From the NCBI GenBank assembly GCA_964622305.1, contig CAZUPR010000011.1, positions 1 to 34,961 on the forward strand: DNA of 34,961 nucleotides, given 5' to 3'. Position 1 is the first letter of the stretch. Every line of letters begins with the position of its first letter. The stretch is from SKKY01 sp964622305 (GTDB taxonomy: Bacteria; Bacillota; Peptococcia; Peptococcales; SKKY01). This document shows, piece by piece, positions 14,246-23,079 of this stretch. Both the position numbers and the translations under genes were made by a program. The notes beneath the pieces were generated by a model. That model did no database searches. It was not told the origin of the DNA and saw only the letters and a program-made list of their open reading frames with translations.

Positions 14246-15147
14246 TTACTTGCTCCCTCCCCAACTGGATTCAATTTGTAAATCTCAAAAAAAACATTTT
14301 CTTTTTCCAGGATTTTGCCTAAGATGTCGATGTCAAATTCAGCTTTTTTCTCATGGAAGATAATCATAGAAGGTCCTGCACCACTTAAGGCTGTGCCAAT
14401 TATATCCATTTGCCTGGCTCTTTCGATTATCTCTAAAAGACCTGGAACCAAGGCAGCCCTGTAATTTTGATGAAGTTTATCAGCCAGGGCATAGCTCATC
14501 ATTTTGTAGTCCTGGCCCATAAGTGAGGCCACTAATAATGAAGCCCTGCCAATATTAAAAACTGCATCCTCCAAAGGAATATTAGCAGGAATGGCCTGCC
14601 TGGATTCTTTGGTTGAGAGCTGGAACTCAGGAACAATCACTGTGGCAGCCAGTGATTGTGGGACATCTATTTTTTTTGCTATTATATCATTTTTTTCTTT
14701 AAAAGAAATAACAAATCCACCTAAGAGGGCTGGAGCAACATTATCAGGATGTCCCTCTATCTCAACCGCTAATTTTAAAAGGTCATCATTTGATAAAGGG
14801 TTTCCGGCTATCTCATTTGCCATAACCAAACCACCCACTATAGCAGCAGAACTACTACCCAAACCTCTGGACAAGGGAATGCGGTTAATCTGTTTTACCT
14901 TGACGCCAGGTGGTCTTTTATCCATAGCTTTACAGGCTCTTTCAAAGGATTGATAAAGAAGATTGTCTTTGGCCTGGCTTAAGCTCTCCTTGCCTTCTCC
15001 TTGAATGCTGAGTTCAAAGGCTCCCTCTTCTTCTAAAATTTCATATTCAATTTCATTATATAGGTCCAGAGCAAGACCCAGGCAGTCAAAACCTGGACCA
15101 AGATTAGCGCTGGTGGCGGGTACTCTTATCAGGCCATTATTCTTCAT
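14233..15147 (-). CDS. thrB: Homoserine kinase
   Basis: This GHMP-family kinase makes O-phosphohomoserine. Motif 1 is RVPATSANLGPGFDCLGLAL, the ATP loop is PLSRGLGSSSAAIVGG, and the C-terminal motif is GTALSGAGPSMI. At 304 residues the length is typical. The start overlaps the hom end by 11 bases and the gene overlaps lysC by 13, so hom-thrB-lysC are translationally linked. No threonine synthase gene is adjacent. Confidence 0.96.
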   Translation of the reverse strand: MKNNGLIRVPATSANLGPGFDCLGLALDLYNEIEYEILEEEGAFELSIQGEGKESLSQAKDNLLYQSFERACKAMDKRPPGVKVKQINRIPLSRGLGSSSAAIVGGLVMANEIAGNPLSNDDLLKLAVEIEGHPDNVAPALLGGFVISFKEKNDIIAKKIDVPQSLAATVIVPEFQLSTKESRQAIPANIPLEDAVFNIGRASLLVASLMGQDYKMMSYALADKLHQNYRAALVPGLLEIIERARQMDIIGTALSGAGPSMIIFHEKKAEFDIDILGKILEKENVFFEIYKLNPVGEGASKWHW

Positions 15148-16432
15148 CTGAGTACACCCTGATCATACTGGAAACTTCCTTTAAAATTTCCAGGCCCCTG
15201 ATATCCTCAACCGCATTTAAAATATCTTTTTCCACTACAGATTCTGTAACAATAACCAGCTCTGCCTGTTTTTCCTGAGCCTTTTTTTGGATAACAGATG
15301 AGATACTAACTCTGTGGTTACCAAAAACACCAGCAATTTCTGCCAGAACTCCCGGCTTATTATCCACATAAAGGCGAATGAAAAACTTGGTAGTGATATC
15401 CTCTTCTTTTAAGATTTTCTCATCATGATAGGCCAAACTTTTTACCCGGCCACAAGAACCATGAACAATATTTCTGGCCACATCTATTAAATCACCCACC
15501 ACAGCCGATGCTGTTGGAAGCTGTCCTGCACCATGGCCAAAAAACATGGCTCGGCCAATGGGATGGCCCTTAACGAAAATGGCATTAAAGGAATCATCTA
15601 CTGAAGCCAGAGGGTGTTTGGATGGTATTAGCATTGGGTGCACTCTAACCTCTATTCCTTCTTCTTTCTTACGAGTCAAGCCAATTAATTTAATAACGTA
15701 ATCAAACTCACGAGCATAATCAATATCAGCAGTAGAAATCTCTGTAATTCCTTCCGTATAAACTTCATCAAGGTTAACTTTGGTATTAAAAGCCAGAGAT
15801 GCCAAAATAGCCATCTTTCTGGCGGCATCCAAACCTCCAATATCTGAGGTTGGATCGGCTTCAGCATAGCCTAAATCCTGGGCAGTTTTTAAAGCATCCC
15901 TGAAAGACTGATTCTCCTGGGTCATTTTTGTCAGTATATAATTTGTTGTTCCATTTACTATACCAAGGATTTCATGAAAGTCGTTAGCAGCCATACATTG
16001 TTTCAAAGGACGAATTATTGGAATGCCTCCACCAACAGCTGCTTCAAAAACAAAATCCAGGTTCTTTTTGTCAGCAATGGCAAAAAGTTCTGTCCCATAG
16101 GCGGCAACCATATCTTTATTGGCAGTGATGATGTGTTTGCCCTTTTCCAATGCCTCTTTTACAAATTCTTTAGCGATACCAGTACCGCCAATAAGCTCAA
16201 CAATCACTTCGATTTCCGGGTCATTAACAATTGAAGACCAGTCTTCTGTCAGCAGACTTTGATCTACATAATCAGGCCAATCCTTGTCCAAACCTTTTTC
16301 CAAAATTTTAACAAGTTCCAGTCTGGCCCCTGTTTTCTTATAAATGTTTTCCTTTTGCTCTTCAAGAACCCTGTAAAAACCTTTGCCTATTGTTCCCAGG
16401 CCCAGGAGGGCAACTTTAATTTTCCTGTCCAT
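15137..16432 (-). CDS. hom: Homoserine dehydrogenase
   Basis: It reduces aspartate semialdehyde to homoserine with NAD(P)H. The dinucleotide fold begins KVALLGLGTIGKGFY, followed by TANKDMVAAYG and VNGTTNYILTKM and then the catalytic GYAEADPTSDIGGLDAARKMAIL. A C-terminal ACT domain (FIRLYVDNKPGVLAEIAGVF) suggests feedback control. The frame can start at GTG 16441, but ATG 16432 with AGGTGA in front is more likely and gives 431 residues. The upstream ACT-protein stop lies 9 bases away. Confidence 0.96.
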   Translation of the reverse strand: MDRKIKVALLGLGTIGKGFYRVLEEQKENIYKKTGARLELVKILEKGLDKDWPDYVDQSLLTEDWSSIVNDPEIEVIVELIGGTGIAKEFVKEALEKGKHIITANKDMVAAYGTELFAIADKKNLDFVFEAAVGGGIPIIRPLKQCMAANDFHEILGIVNGTTNYILTKMTQENQSFRDALKTAQDLGYAEADPTSDIGGLDAARKMAILASLAFNTKVNLDEVYTEGITEISTADIDYAREFDYVIKLIGLTRKKEEGIEVRVHPMLIPSKHPLASVDDSFNAIFVKGHPIGRAMFFGHGAGQLPTASAVVGDLIDVARNIVHGSCGRVKSLAYHDEKILKEEDITTKFFIRLYVDNKPGVLAEIAGVFGNHRVSISSVIQKKAQEKQAELVIVTESVVEKDILNAVEDIRGLEILKEVSSMIRVYSDEE

Positions 16433-16441
16433 AATTATCAC

Positions 16442-16888
16442 CTATCCTTGTCCAATTATTTCTATTTTTATAACGCCGGGAATAGACTTGATTCTTTCCA
16501 TTATTTCTTCTGCATCTATATCCATAGGCTGAGTTTCTACTGCTATGCTGGCCCTGGCAATACCTTGAAGGGGAATGCCCTGGTTAATGGTCAGAATATT
16601 TCCTTTGGCTATGGCAATGGAGTTAAGGACATTGGAAAGGATACCTGGTTTGTCCCACATGCTTATATCAAAGTTAATAATCTTACCCTTGCTGGCCTCA
16701 TAGAAGGGAAAAATTCCATCCCTGTATTTATAAAAGGCACTCCTGCTTAAACCAACTTTTTCCACTGCCTCATTAATAGTGGCAGCTTCTTTTTTAGCCA
16801 GGAGTTCCTTAATTTCTGCTGTCTTTAAAATAGCTTCTGGTAAAATTTTTCTGTTTACAATAAAAAACTTCTTATTTTCATTATTCAT
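16442..16888 (-). CDS. ACT-domain protein, PheB family (UPF0735)
   Basis: This 148-residue protein has an N-terminal HTH-like part (IKELLAKKEAATINEAVEKVGLSRSAFYKYRDGIFPF) and a C-terminal ACT domain (MWDKPGILSNVLNSIAIAKGNILTINQ). This layout is the PheB/UPF0735 family, often found next to hom-thrC-thrB in Firmicutes and thought to sense an amino acid. ATG 16888 is chosen over 16912 because GGAAGG lies 8 bases upstream and the resulting length is that of the family. First gene of the threonine-branch operon; it may regulate it or the pathway enzymes, but this is inference. Confidence 0.92.
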   Translation of the reverse strand: MNNENKKFFIVNRKILPEAILKTAEIKELLAKKEAATINEAVEKVGLSRSAFYKYRDGIFPFYEASKGKIINFDISMWDKPGILSNVLNSIAIAKGNILTINQGIPLQGIARASIAVETQPMDIDAEEIMERIKSIPGVIKIEIIGQG

Positions 16889-16940
16889 AATACTACCTTC
16901 CTGTCCACACAAGACGGATATTTTTCCTCATATGAAGAAC

Positions 16941-16969
16941 ATTATAAACATTTAAGGGTCTTTTTGCAA
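16941..16969 (-). promoter_or_regulatory. Predicted promoter of the PheB-hom-thrB-lysC operon
   Basis: TTGCAA (16969-16964) and a consensus TATAAT (16946-16941) with a 17-base spacer on the minus strand. The leader before ATG 16888 is about 46 bases and shows no attenuator or riboswitch. Confidence 0.7.
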
Positions 16970-16970
16970 G

Positions 16971-16993
16971 AAAAAAACCACCCGCAGGTGGTT
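16971..16993 (-). terminator. Rho-independent terminator after the PilZ gene
   Basis: On the minus strand, AACCACC pairs with GGTGGTT around a 4-base loop and is followed by a T-run. Confidence 0.88.
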
Positions 16994-17012
16994 AGATTTT
17001 TTAGATAGTCAC

Positions 17013-17690
17013 TTACAATATTCCCTTTTGTAAAAGTTCATTTTGCTTAATAAAGAGAGCTCTTATTATTTCTTCACGACTTTTTTTATTTATTTCCTTA
17101 ATCTGAAGACCAATAATTACCCTTTGATTTTCTAATTGCTGAATTCTAACAATTTTTGCGGTAAAAAAATAAAAAATTTCATTAATAGTTAACTTAATAT
17201 AGTAATCTTCTTCCATTGTAAAATGTATGCTGCCCGGTTTTAAATATGTATAAAAAGCCAGACCGCCTCCACTTACATCATGGGTCAGATACTCTTCCTT
17301 TTTCTTATTAATATTTTTATTAACCCTTTTACAAGAAGGAAGTATTTCGAACTTAAAAGGATACTCTACTCTAAAAAAAGAACGTCTTTGAACTCTTTTA
17401 ACCTTTTCAGGCGCTTTAACTGTAAATGTTTCAAGGTCATCCCGGTTAACTGAGTTAATTCTAAACTGATAAGTATATATTGCATCCAGTTTTACTTGAA
17501 CAAGAAGCAAAGAAGTACCAGGGGTAAGACTAATAAACTTACCATTCTTCAAAGGAGTCTCTATTTCGATATACTCGGAAGTCACATCAGAAATGGTTGT
17601 TCTGTAAGTGCCAGCACCTGATTGCCCGGTTAAGATGTATATCTCTACTTTTTCATTAAAATAAAATGTTTTTTGCAAGTCTACCTTCAT
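17013..17690 (-). CDS. PilZ-domain c-di-GMP receptor (YcgR/YpfA type)
   Basis: A 225-residue protein with an N-terminal YcgR-like beta domain (about 1-95) and a C-terminal PilZ domain. The two c-di-GMP motifs are present: RxxxR as R103-SFF-R107 within RVQRRSFFRV, and DVSGGG with Asp138, Ser140 and Gly143 (DxSxxG). In B. subtilis the equivalent YpfA (DgrA) slows the flagellar motor. No other motility gene is in the window. The gene has its own promoter and terminator and is a single-gene unit after gpsA. Confidence 0.9.
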   Translation of the reverse strand: MKVDLQKTFYFNEKVEIYILTGQSGAGTYRTTISDVTSEYIEIETPLKNGKFISLTPGTSLLLVQVKLDAIYTYQFRINSVNRDDLETFTVKAPEKVKRVQRRSFFRVEYPFKFEILPSCKRVNKNINKKKEEYLTHDVSGGGLAFYTYLKPGSIHFTMEEDYYIKLTINEIFYFFTAKIVRIQQLENQRVIIGLQIKEINKKSREEIIRALFIKQNELLQKGIL

Positions 17691-17732
17691 CGCTATACCC
17701 CTAACAAAGTAGTAAAATCCTTTCGATACATA

Positions 17733-17761
17733 ATTTTATAACACTTATCCGGCTTATTCAA
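17733..17761 (-). promoter_or_regulatory. Predicted promoter of the PilZ gene
   Basis: TTGAAT (17761-17756) and TAAAAT (17738-17733), 17-base spacer, minus strand. The -35 box shares one base with the gpsA stop codon. Confidence 0.55.
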
Positions 17762-18752
17762 TCTCTCTTTTCTTATCACGGCGCATAAGCTCATAAACAG
17801 TTTCCCTGGGGTCTTCATTTTCATAGATTATTTTATAAATATGGTTGGTGATAGGTGTATCAACCTTATATTTTTTATTTAACTCTATAATAGTTTCGGC
17901 TGTTCTTACACCTTCAATTACCATGCCCATTTCTTTTTTTATATCTTCAATTTTTTCTCCACGGCCAATAGCAATGCCTGCCCTCCTGTTTCTTGAGTGC
18001 ATGGAGGTTGCGGTTACAACTAAATCACCTATGCCGGAAAGGCCTGCAAAGGTTGCGGGCTGACCACCCATGGCTACGCCAATTCTTTCAATTTCAGCCA
18101 TTCCTCTGGTGATGAGGGCTGCTTTGGTATTATCTCCTAAGCCCAGGCCATCAGTGATTCCGCTGGCCAAAGCAATAACGTTTTTAAAGGCTGCTCCCAC
18201 TTCTACTCCTATAATATCTGAGTTCACATAAATACGAAAATAATCATTCATGAAAAGATCCTGGACCTTTTTGGAAGCCTCTTCACTGGCTGACGCCACA
18301 ACCACAGCTGTTGGCATTTTCATTGCTACTTCCTCAGCATGGCTTGGCCCTGATAAAACAACAACTCTCTCATCGAGCCCACCCAGCTCTTCAGAAATTA
18401 TTTGGCTCAGCCTCTTTAAACTTCCAGGCTCTAAACCTTTTGCAGTATTGACAACAATAACCCCTTCTTCAAGAAGTGGTTTTAACTTTTGCGAAACCTC
18501 TCTGACTGCACTTGAAGGAACGCTCATAATTATATACTGGGCACCCTTAACAACCTGGGCTAAGTCACCAGATGCAATAATATTTTCAGGAAGATTTACA
18601 TCCTTTAAAAAAGCTAAATTTGTATGTTTGGTATTTATTTCTTCAACCTGTTTTGGAAAAATAGACCAGATATTAACTTCATAATCTTTATCTGCTAAAA
18701 CCATAGCAAGAGCCGTTCCCCAGCTACCTGCTCCCAATACTGCAACTTTCAT
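17754..18752 (-). CDS. gpsA: Glycerol-3-phosphate dehydrogenase [NAD(P)+]
   Basis: It makes sn-glycerol-3-phosphate from dihydroxyacetone phosphate for phospholipid synthesis. At 332 residues the length is usual. N-terminal VAVLGAGSWGTALA (NAD fold), then VNTAKGLEPGSL and VLSGPSHAEEV. The catalytic lysine lies in GAAFKNVIALASGI near residue 190, and GLSGIGDLVVTATS follows. The gene lies two bases after plsY, whose substrate backbone it supplies. GAGGTG is correctly spaced before ATG 18752. Confidence 0.97.
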   Translation of the reverse strand: MKVAVLGAGSWGTALAMVLADKDYEVNIWSIFPKQVEEINTKHTNLAFLKDVNLPENIIASGDLAQVVKGAQYIIMSVPSSAVREVSQKLKPLLEEGVIVVNTAKGLEPGSLKRLSQIISEELGGLDERVVVLSGPSHAEEVAMKMPTAVVVASASEEASKKVQDLFMNDYFRIYVNSDIIGVEVGAAFKNVIALASGITDGLGLGDNTKAALITRGMAEIERIGVAMGGQPATFAGLSGIGDLVVTATSMHSRNRRAGIAIGRGEKIEDIKKEMGMVIEGVRTAETIIELNKKYKVDTPITNHIYKIIYENEDPRETVYELMRRDKKREIE

Positions 18753-18754
18753 AG

Positions 18755-19351
18755 CTACACCTCTTTTTTGCCTATTTTATTTTCATTACCTGCCATAATC
18801 CTTTTAATATTTTCCTTATGCATATATATTACCCCAAGAGCGGCAGGAATTATTACAATTTTATAGTAAAAGTCCAAATTAAAAGCAAGAGTTAAAACAA
18901 TAACTGTTATAGCCGCTGTAATGGAACCGGCAGAAACATATTTGGTAAATTTTACAACAAGTAAAAAAAGTAAAATAGCAATTATTGTCATCAGGGGATT
19001 AATGTAAAGGCAGATGCCCAAACCTGTTGCTACCCCCTTACCACCCTTAAACTTCAAATAGAGGGGAAAGAGATGGCCGACAAGTGCCCCTATTATACCC
19101 GCTATGGCATACTTCTCCCCACCTAAAGAATAGGCATAGAAAACTGACAGCCAGCCTTTAGCAATATCCAAAAAGAGAACAATACTTGCTGGCAGGACAC
19201 CAGTCAATCTCCAGACGTTTGTAAAACCAATATTGCCACTGCCTGCTTTTCTTACATCAATTCCGTAAAACTTTCCTACAATCCAGCCAAAAGGGATGCT
19301 GCCTAATAAATAGGTTAAGAACAAAGCTTTTAGGAAAATAATATCAGGCAT
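18755..19351 (-). CDS. plsY: Acyl-phosphate:glycerol-3-phosphate acyltransferase
   Basis: Membrane enzyme that puts the first acyl chain on glycerol-3-phosphate. 198 residues with about five to six hydrophobic helices. The conserved loops are all present: LLGSIPFGWIVGK, the GSGNIGFTNVWR substrate loop, and HLFPLYLKFKGGKGVATGLG. Its ATG overlaps the end of der by 8 bases. Adjacency to gpsA and, further upstream, plsC gathers the first steps of phospholipid synthesis. Confidence 0.97.
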   Translation of the reverse strand: MPDIIFLKALFLTYLLGSIPFGWIVGKFYGIDVRKAGSGNIGFTNVWRLTGVLPASIVLFLDIAKGWLSVFYAYSLGGEKYAIAGIIGALVGHLFPLYLKFKGGKGVATGLGICLYINPLMTIIAILLFLLVVKFTKYVSAGSITAAITVIVLTLAFNLDFYYKIVIIPAALGVIYMHKENIKRIMAGNENKIGKKEV

Positions 19352-20666
19352 TTCTTTCCTCTCTCTTTTTAAGCTTCAGCCAAATAGGAGTTCCCTCATA
19401 ACCAAATGCTTCTCTTAATTTATTTTCCAAATACCTTTCATAAGAAAAATGTATAAGTTCCGGATCATTGACAAATATGACGAAGGATGGTGGTTTAACA
19501 TTAACTTGAGTAGCAAAAAGAATCTTTCCTCTCTTGCCTTTCTTGGTTGGCGGTGGATTGGTTCTGATTGCATCCTGGACAACCTCGTTAAGAGCAGCTG
19601 TAGCAGCCCTGAAATTTTGTTGTTCTGCAACGAAATCGACAATCTCAATTATTTTGCTGACTCTTTGTTTAGTTAAAGCAGAGATGAAAATTATTGGTGC
19701 ATATTGTAAGAAGAGTAGCTCAGCCCTAACTTTTTTTTCAAATTTGTGCAGAGTTTTGTCATCCTTTTCAACTAAATCCCACTTGTTAAAAACAAGGATA
19801 CAAGACTTCCCGGCTTCGTGGACATAACCAGCTATTTTCTTGTCTTGCTCGGTAACTCCCTCGCTGGCATCAAAAACCATAAGGACAACATCTGATCTGT
19901 CTATAGCTTTTAAAGAACGGATAACACTGTATCTCTCTGTATTCTCATCAATTTTCCCACGGCGTCTCATGCCAGCAGTATCAATTAACCTATATTCCTG
20001 ATCACCAATTTTCAAAGGGGAATCTATGGCGTCTCTGGTAGTTCCAGCCACATCACTTACAATAACTCTCTCTTCTCCTAAAAGAAGATTAGTCAAAGAT
20101 GATTTACCCACGTTGGGCCTGCCCACAATGGCTATCTTTATCAAATCTGGCTCCGGATCATATTCCTTTTTATTGGAAAAGTTTTCAACTATCAGGTCCA
20201 GAAGATCACCTGTATTTATCCCCTGTGAAGCAGAGATCGGGATAGGTTCACCAAGACCTAATTGATAAAATTCAAATACATGATCTTCTCTTTTATTGCT
20301 TTCCAGCTTGTTTACAGCCAAAATAACAGGTTTTTTTGTTTTTCTAAGGATATTGGCGATTTCTTCATCCTCAACAGTGACACCAGTCCGGCCATCTGCA
20401 ACGAAAACAATGACCTCAGCTTCATCAATAGCAAATTCTGCTTGTTCACGAACACGTTTTAAAATAGGGTCATCTGAATCGACAATTATTCCGCCAGTGT
20501 CAATCAAAGTAAAATGCCTGCCAGTCCATTCCGCATCCATGTAAATTCTATCTCTGGTTACACCAGGTATATCTTCAATAATGGCTGTGCGGGTGCCTGT
20601 TATTCTGTTAAAAAGAGTAGACTTGCCTACATTAGGACGGCCAACTATTGCAACTATCGGCTTCAT
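19344..20666 (-). CDS. der: Ribosome-assembly GTPase Der (EngA)
   Basis: Essential GTPase for 50S subunit maturation. It carries two tandem G domains: GRPNVGKSTLFN near the N-terminus, with DTGG and NKLE, and GRPNVGKSSLTN near residue 185, with DTAGMRRRGKI and NKWDL. A C-terminal KH-like domain follows. ATG 20666 (protein MKPIVAIVGRPN) with GAGGGGTGA upstream is preferred to the in-frame GTG at 20675. About 440 residues, as expected. Confidence 0.97.
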   Translation of the reverse strand: MKPIVAIVGRPNVGKSTLFNRITGTRTAIIEDIPGVTRDRIYMDAEWTGRHFTLIDTGGIIVDSDDPILKRVREQAEFAIDEAEVIVFVADGRTGVTVEDEEIANILRKTKKPVILAVNKLESNKREDHVFEFYQLGLGEPIPISASQGINTGDLLDLIVENFSNKKEYDPEPDLIKIAIVGRPNVGKSSLTNLLLGEERVIVSDVAGTTRDAIDSPLKIGDQEYRLIDTAGMRRRGKIDENTERYSVIRSLKAIDRSDVVLMVFDASEGVTEQDKKIAGYVHEAGKSCILVFNKWDLVEKDDKTLHKFEKKVRAELLFLQYAPIIFISALTKQRVSKIIEIVDFVAEQQNFRAATAALNEVVQDAIRTNPPPTKKGKRGKILFATQVNVKPPSFVIFVNDPELIHFSYERYLENKLREAFGYEGTPIWLKLKKREERNA

Positions 20667-20671
20667 AATCC

Positions 20672-21997
20672 TCACCCCTCTTTCGTAAAAAATATATTTT
20701 CATAAAGACCAGCAAAAGTGCTGTCAAATTTTTCTATTTTCAAGGCTGACTCTTCTGTCAGCTCATTTAAATTTTTACCATCTAAGAAAACCTCGTGCCC
20801 ATCTCTAAGCATGATATCTGGTATCAGGACTTGTGTGCCAGGTGCAAGATCGGAAAGACCAGCCAAGAGGTCCTGTCCTGTTAAAAGGCCTGTTACAGTT
20901 ACTCTGGGGCCAAAAAACTCATTTGTCAGTGGCCTGAGTTCCAAATCCATATTTTCGGTTTCATTTAGTTTATCAACTATCTCTTTTAAAAAGCTTTCTG
21001 GGCTGCGACCACAGACAAGAACCTTTTGGACTTTCTCAGCAACTTTTTTAGGCAGGGAATCTTTTTCTGCCAGATAATCATCAATAAAAATCCTGGCCAA
21101 ACCCACACCATTTTCCAATTGAGGAAAGTCATCATAGGCTTCTGTTGGAGGAAAATCTTCCTTAGCTTTTACATAGAATTCATCGGCTAAATAAACAAAA
21201 TTATAGCCTCTCTCTTGCTTGATTTTCTTTTGCCATCCCTCAACACTTTTAATTATCTCTCTGCTTTCCTCTATAGTAAAGTCAGGGAAAGTTTCCTGAT
21301 CCTTTCTAAATTTTGTGATTCCTACAGGGACCACAGCCAGTGAAAGAATAGCCTGACCTAAAGACTCCAGTTTTTTAATCGAATAGTCCAAAAAGGCACC
21401 ATCATTTATAGATTTGCAGAGAACTATTTGTGTATGAAATTCTATACCTGCCTCTGCTAATTCTTCTAAGTCTTCAATAATACGAGAAGATATGGGATTT
21501 TTTAAGAGCATCTTACGGTTGTCCGGGTCAGCTGAATGAACTGAAACATAAAGAGGCGACAGCCTTTGCTCCTTAATTCTTTCCTTATCGGCCTCTGTAA
21601 GATTAGTCATTGTAATAAAGCTACCCTGTAAAAATGAAAGACGGTAGTCATCATCCTTTTGGTAGAGACTTGGGCGCATCCCAGGCGCCATTTGATCAAC
21701 GAAGCAAAAAAGACAATTATTTTTGCAATGTCTGATACCGTCAAAGACAGCAGAAGTAAATTCCACTCCCAGGATTTCATCGTAATCTTTTTCTATAAAG
21801 ATAGTCTCTTCCTGACCAGTCTTGTTTTTTTCAATCAAAAGCTCTATCTCCTGGTCGGCCCAAAGGAATTCTAAATCTATCAGGTCCCTAAGAGGAGTCT
21901 GATTTATTGCAATAATTTTATCTCCTGTCTCTAAACCTATCTCCCAGGCGATTGTTTCTGGATATACTTTTGATATTATTCCACCGTTTTTTTTCAT
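20672..21997 (-). CDS. DUF512 radical SAM protein with PDZ domain
   Basis: An N-terminal PDZ-like domain (GGIISKVYPETIAWEIGLETGDKIIAIN, residues 5-33) is followed by a radical SAM core with the cluster cysteines C91-x3-C95-x2-C98 in RHCKNNCLFCFVDQ. The C-terminal DUF512 domain contains VCGRSPESF and ITVTGLLTGQDLL-like sequence (VTVTGLLTGQDLLAGL). This family is regularly found beside der in Clostridia, but its reaction is not established. ATG 21997 overlaps the fni stop by ATGA; an ATG at 22015 is also possible. About 441 residues. Confidence 0.92.
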   Translation of the reverse strand: MKKNGGIISKVYPETIAWEIGLETGDKIIAINQTPLRDLIDLEFLWADQEIELLIEKNKTGQEETIFIEKDYDEILGVEFTSAVFDGIRHCKNNCLFCFVDQMAPGMRPSLYQKDDDYRLSFLQGSFITMTNLTEADKERIKEQRLSPLYVSVHSADPDNRKMLLKNPISSRIIEDLEELAEAGIEFHTQIVLCKSINDGAFLDYSIKKLESLGQAILSLAVVPVGITKFRKDQETFPDFTIEESREIIKSVEGWQKKIKQERGYNFVYLADEFYVKAKEDFPPTEAYDDFPQLENGVGLARIFIDDYLAEKDSLPKKVAEKVQKVLVCGRSPESFLKEIVDKLNETENMDLELRPLTNEFFGPRVTVTGLLTGQDLLAGLSDLAPGTQVLIPDIMLRDGHEVFLDGKNLNELTEESALKIEKFDSTFAGLYENIFFTKEG

Positions 21998-23016
21998 AAT
22001 CTCTGATCTGCCCATTCTTTCATTTCATTTGTAAGGATATAAGCTCCTGTTTTTGCCTGTTCTAAATTTTTAAATCCTAAAAGAAGAAAAATTTCTTTCA
22101 TTTCCCAAAGCATCTCTCCAATTTTTGCGGAGAGGACTGGTTGGCCTTCTTCAGAATAAGTTTTTAAAAAGTAGCTGGCTATGCCCAGCATATCGGCACC
22201 TAAAACCAGGCCTTTAACAAGCTGAATGCTCTTTCTTAACCCGCCACTTGCAAAGATAAAAGCATCTGGAGCAGCCACTCTGTTCTCCAGGATTGACATA
22301 GGACCAGGCATGCCAATTTGACTTAAAAGGGCTTCTTGTAATCCTTTTCTTCTTTCTTCTATCAAGGCAAAGTTGCATCCACCGTAGGAGCCTGTATCAA
22401 AATATCTTATCCCTAAATCATAGAAATCTTTAACAGCCTCTTTGGAGAGGCCTGTACCTGTCTCCTTTATTATAATAGGAAGGTCTATCTTTTTTACAGC
22501 TTTTTCGATGTTTTTTAATAAATGGGAAAAGTTTCTTTCACCCTCAGGCATAGATAACTCCTGGGCCGGATTAATGTGAAGCTGTAAAGCGTCAGCTTCT
22601 ATCATCTCTATAGCCCTCTGCATGTCATCTGTAGATTCCAGGGCAGAAAGATTTGCAAAAATCAAACCCTTTGGATATATCTGACGAACAATTTTATAAG
22701 AGGAGACTACTTCTTCTTTGTTCAGACCAGCTTTTTGCGAACCTACTGCTAAAGCGATTCCATTGTCCATTGCTGCTCTGGCAAAAGCCTCATTATATTT
22801 TTCAAGTCCTGGAGCACCACCAGTCATTGCGTTTATTAAAAGGGGAGCTGCAAGTTGCTTACCAAAAAGCTCCAGGCTTAAATCAATATCACTGTAATCT
22901 AAGGCTGCTGAAACCAAAGGGATTAACTTAATATCTTCAAAGTAATCCTTATGGATATGGTAAGAAGCCAGAGCCTCTCTGATATGATCATACTTTCTTT
23001 TTTCTCTGACTGGCAT
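21994..23016 (-). CDS. fni: Isopentenyl-diphosphate delta-isomerase, type 2 (FMN-dependent)
   Basis: It converts IPP to DMAPP. Type 2 features are the opening REKRKYDHIREALAS, the FMN region NAMTGGAPGLEKYN and AVGSQKAG, then LQLHINPAQE (Gln/His/Asn contacts), IIKETGTGLS and FDTGSYGGCNF. A C-terminal FASGGLRKSIQLVKGLVLGADMLGIA binds the flavin phosphate. ATG 23016 is chosen, with GAGGTGG five bases upstream; the GTG at 23025 lies inside that ribosome site. It follows ispH, so the last two steps of C5 isoprenoid supply are adjacent. Confidence 0.96.
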   Translation of the reverse strand: MPVREKRKYDHIREALASYHIHKDYFEDIKLIPLVSAALDYSDIDLSLELFGKQLAAPLLINAMTGGAPGLEKYNEAFARAAMDNGIALAVGSQKAGLNKEEVVSSYKIVRQIYPKGLIFANLSALESTDDMQRAIEMIEADALQLHINPAQELSMPEGERNFSHLLKNIEKAVKKIDLPIIIKETGTGLSKEAVKDFYDLGIRYFDTGSYGGCNFALIEERRKGLQEALLSQIGMPGPMSILENRVAAPDAFIFASGGLRKSIQLVKGLVLGADMLGIASYFLKTYSEEGQPVLSAKIGEMLWEMKEIFLLLGFKNLEQAKTGAYILTNEMKEWADQRL

Positions 23017-23046
23017 TTTCCCCACCTCTTAATATTTCCTAAGAGT

Positions 23047-23074
23047 AAAAAGAAGCAGCATTGCTGCTGCTTCT
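23047..23074 (-). terminator. Rho-independent terminator after ispH-S1
   Basis: Perfect 10-bp stem AGAAGCAGCA/TGCTGCTTCT, 4-base loop, then TTTT on the minus strand. The fni ribosome site begins only about 20 bases later, so fni depends on read-through or on a promoter not clearly visible here. Confidence 0.85.
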
Positions 23075-23079
23075 CAGTT

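Noticed and set aside
14233..14260. Lysine riboswitch before lysC
   Set aside because: lysC overlaps the thrB coding end and only a ribosome site is present.
17738..17761. SigD (flagellar) promoter for the PilZ gene from the GCCGGATAA sequence
   Set aside because: The upstream TAAG is about 18 bases away instead of 15 and the match is weak; a normal TTGAAT-17-TAAAAT promoter fits better.
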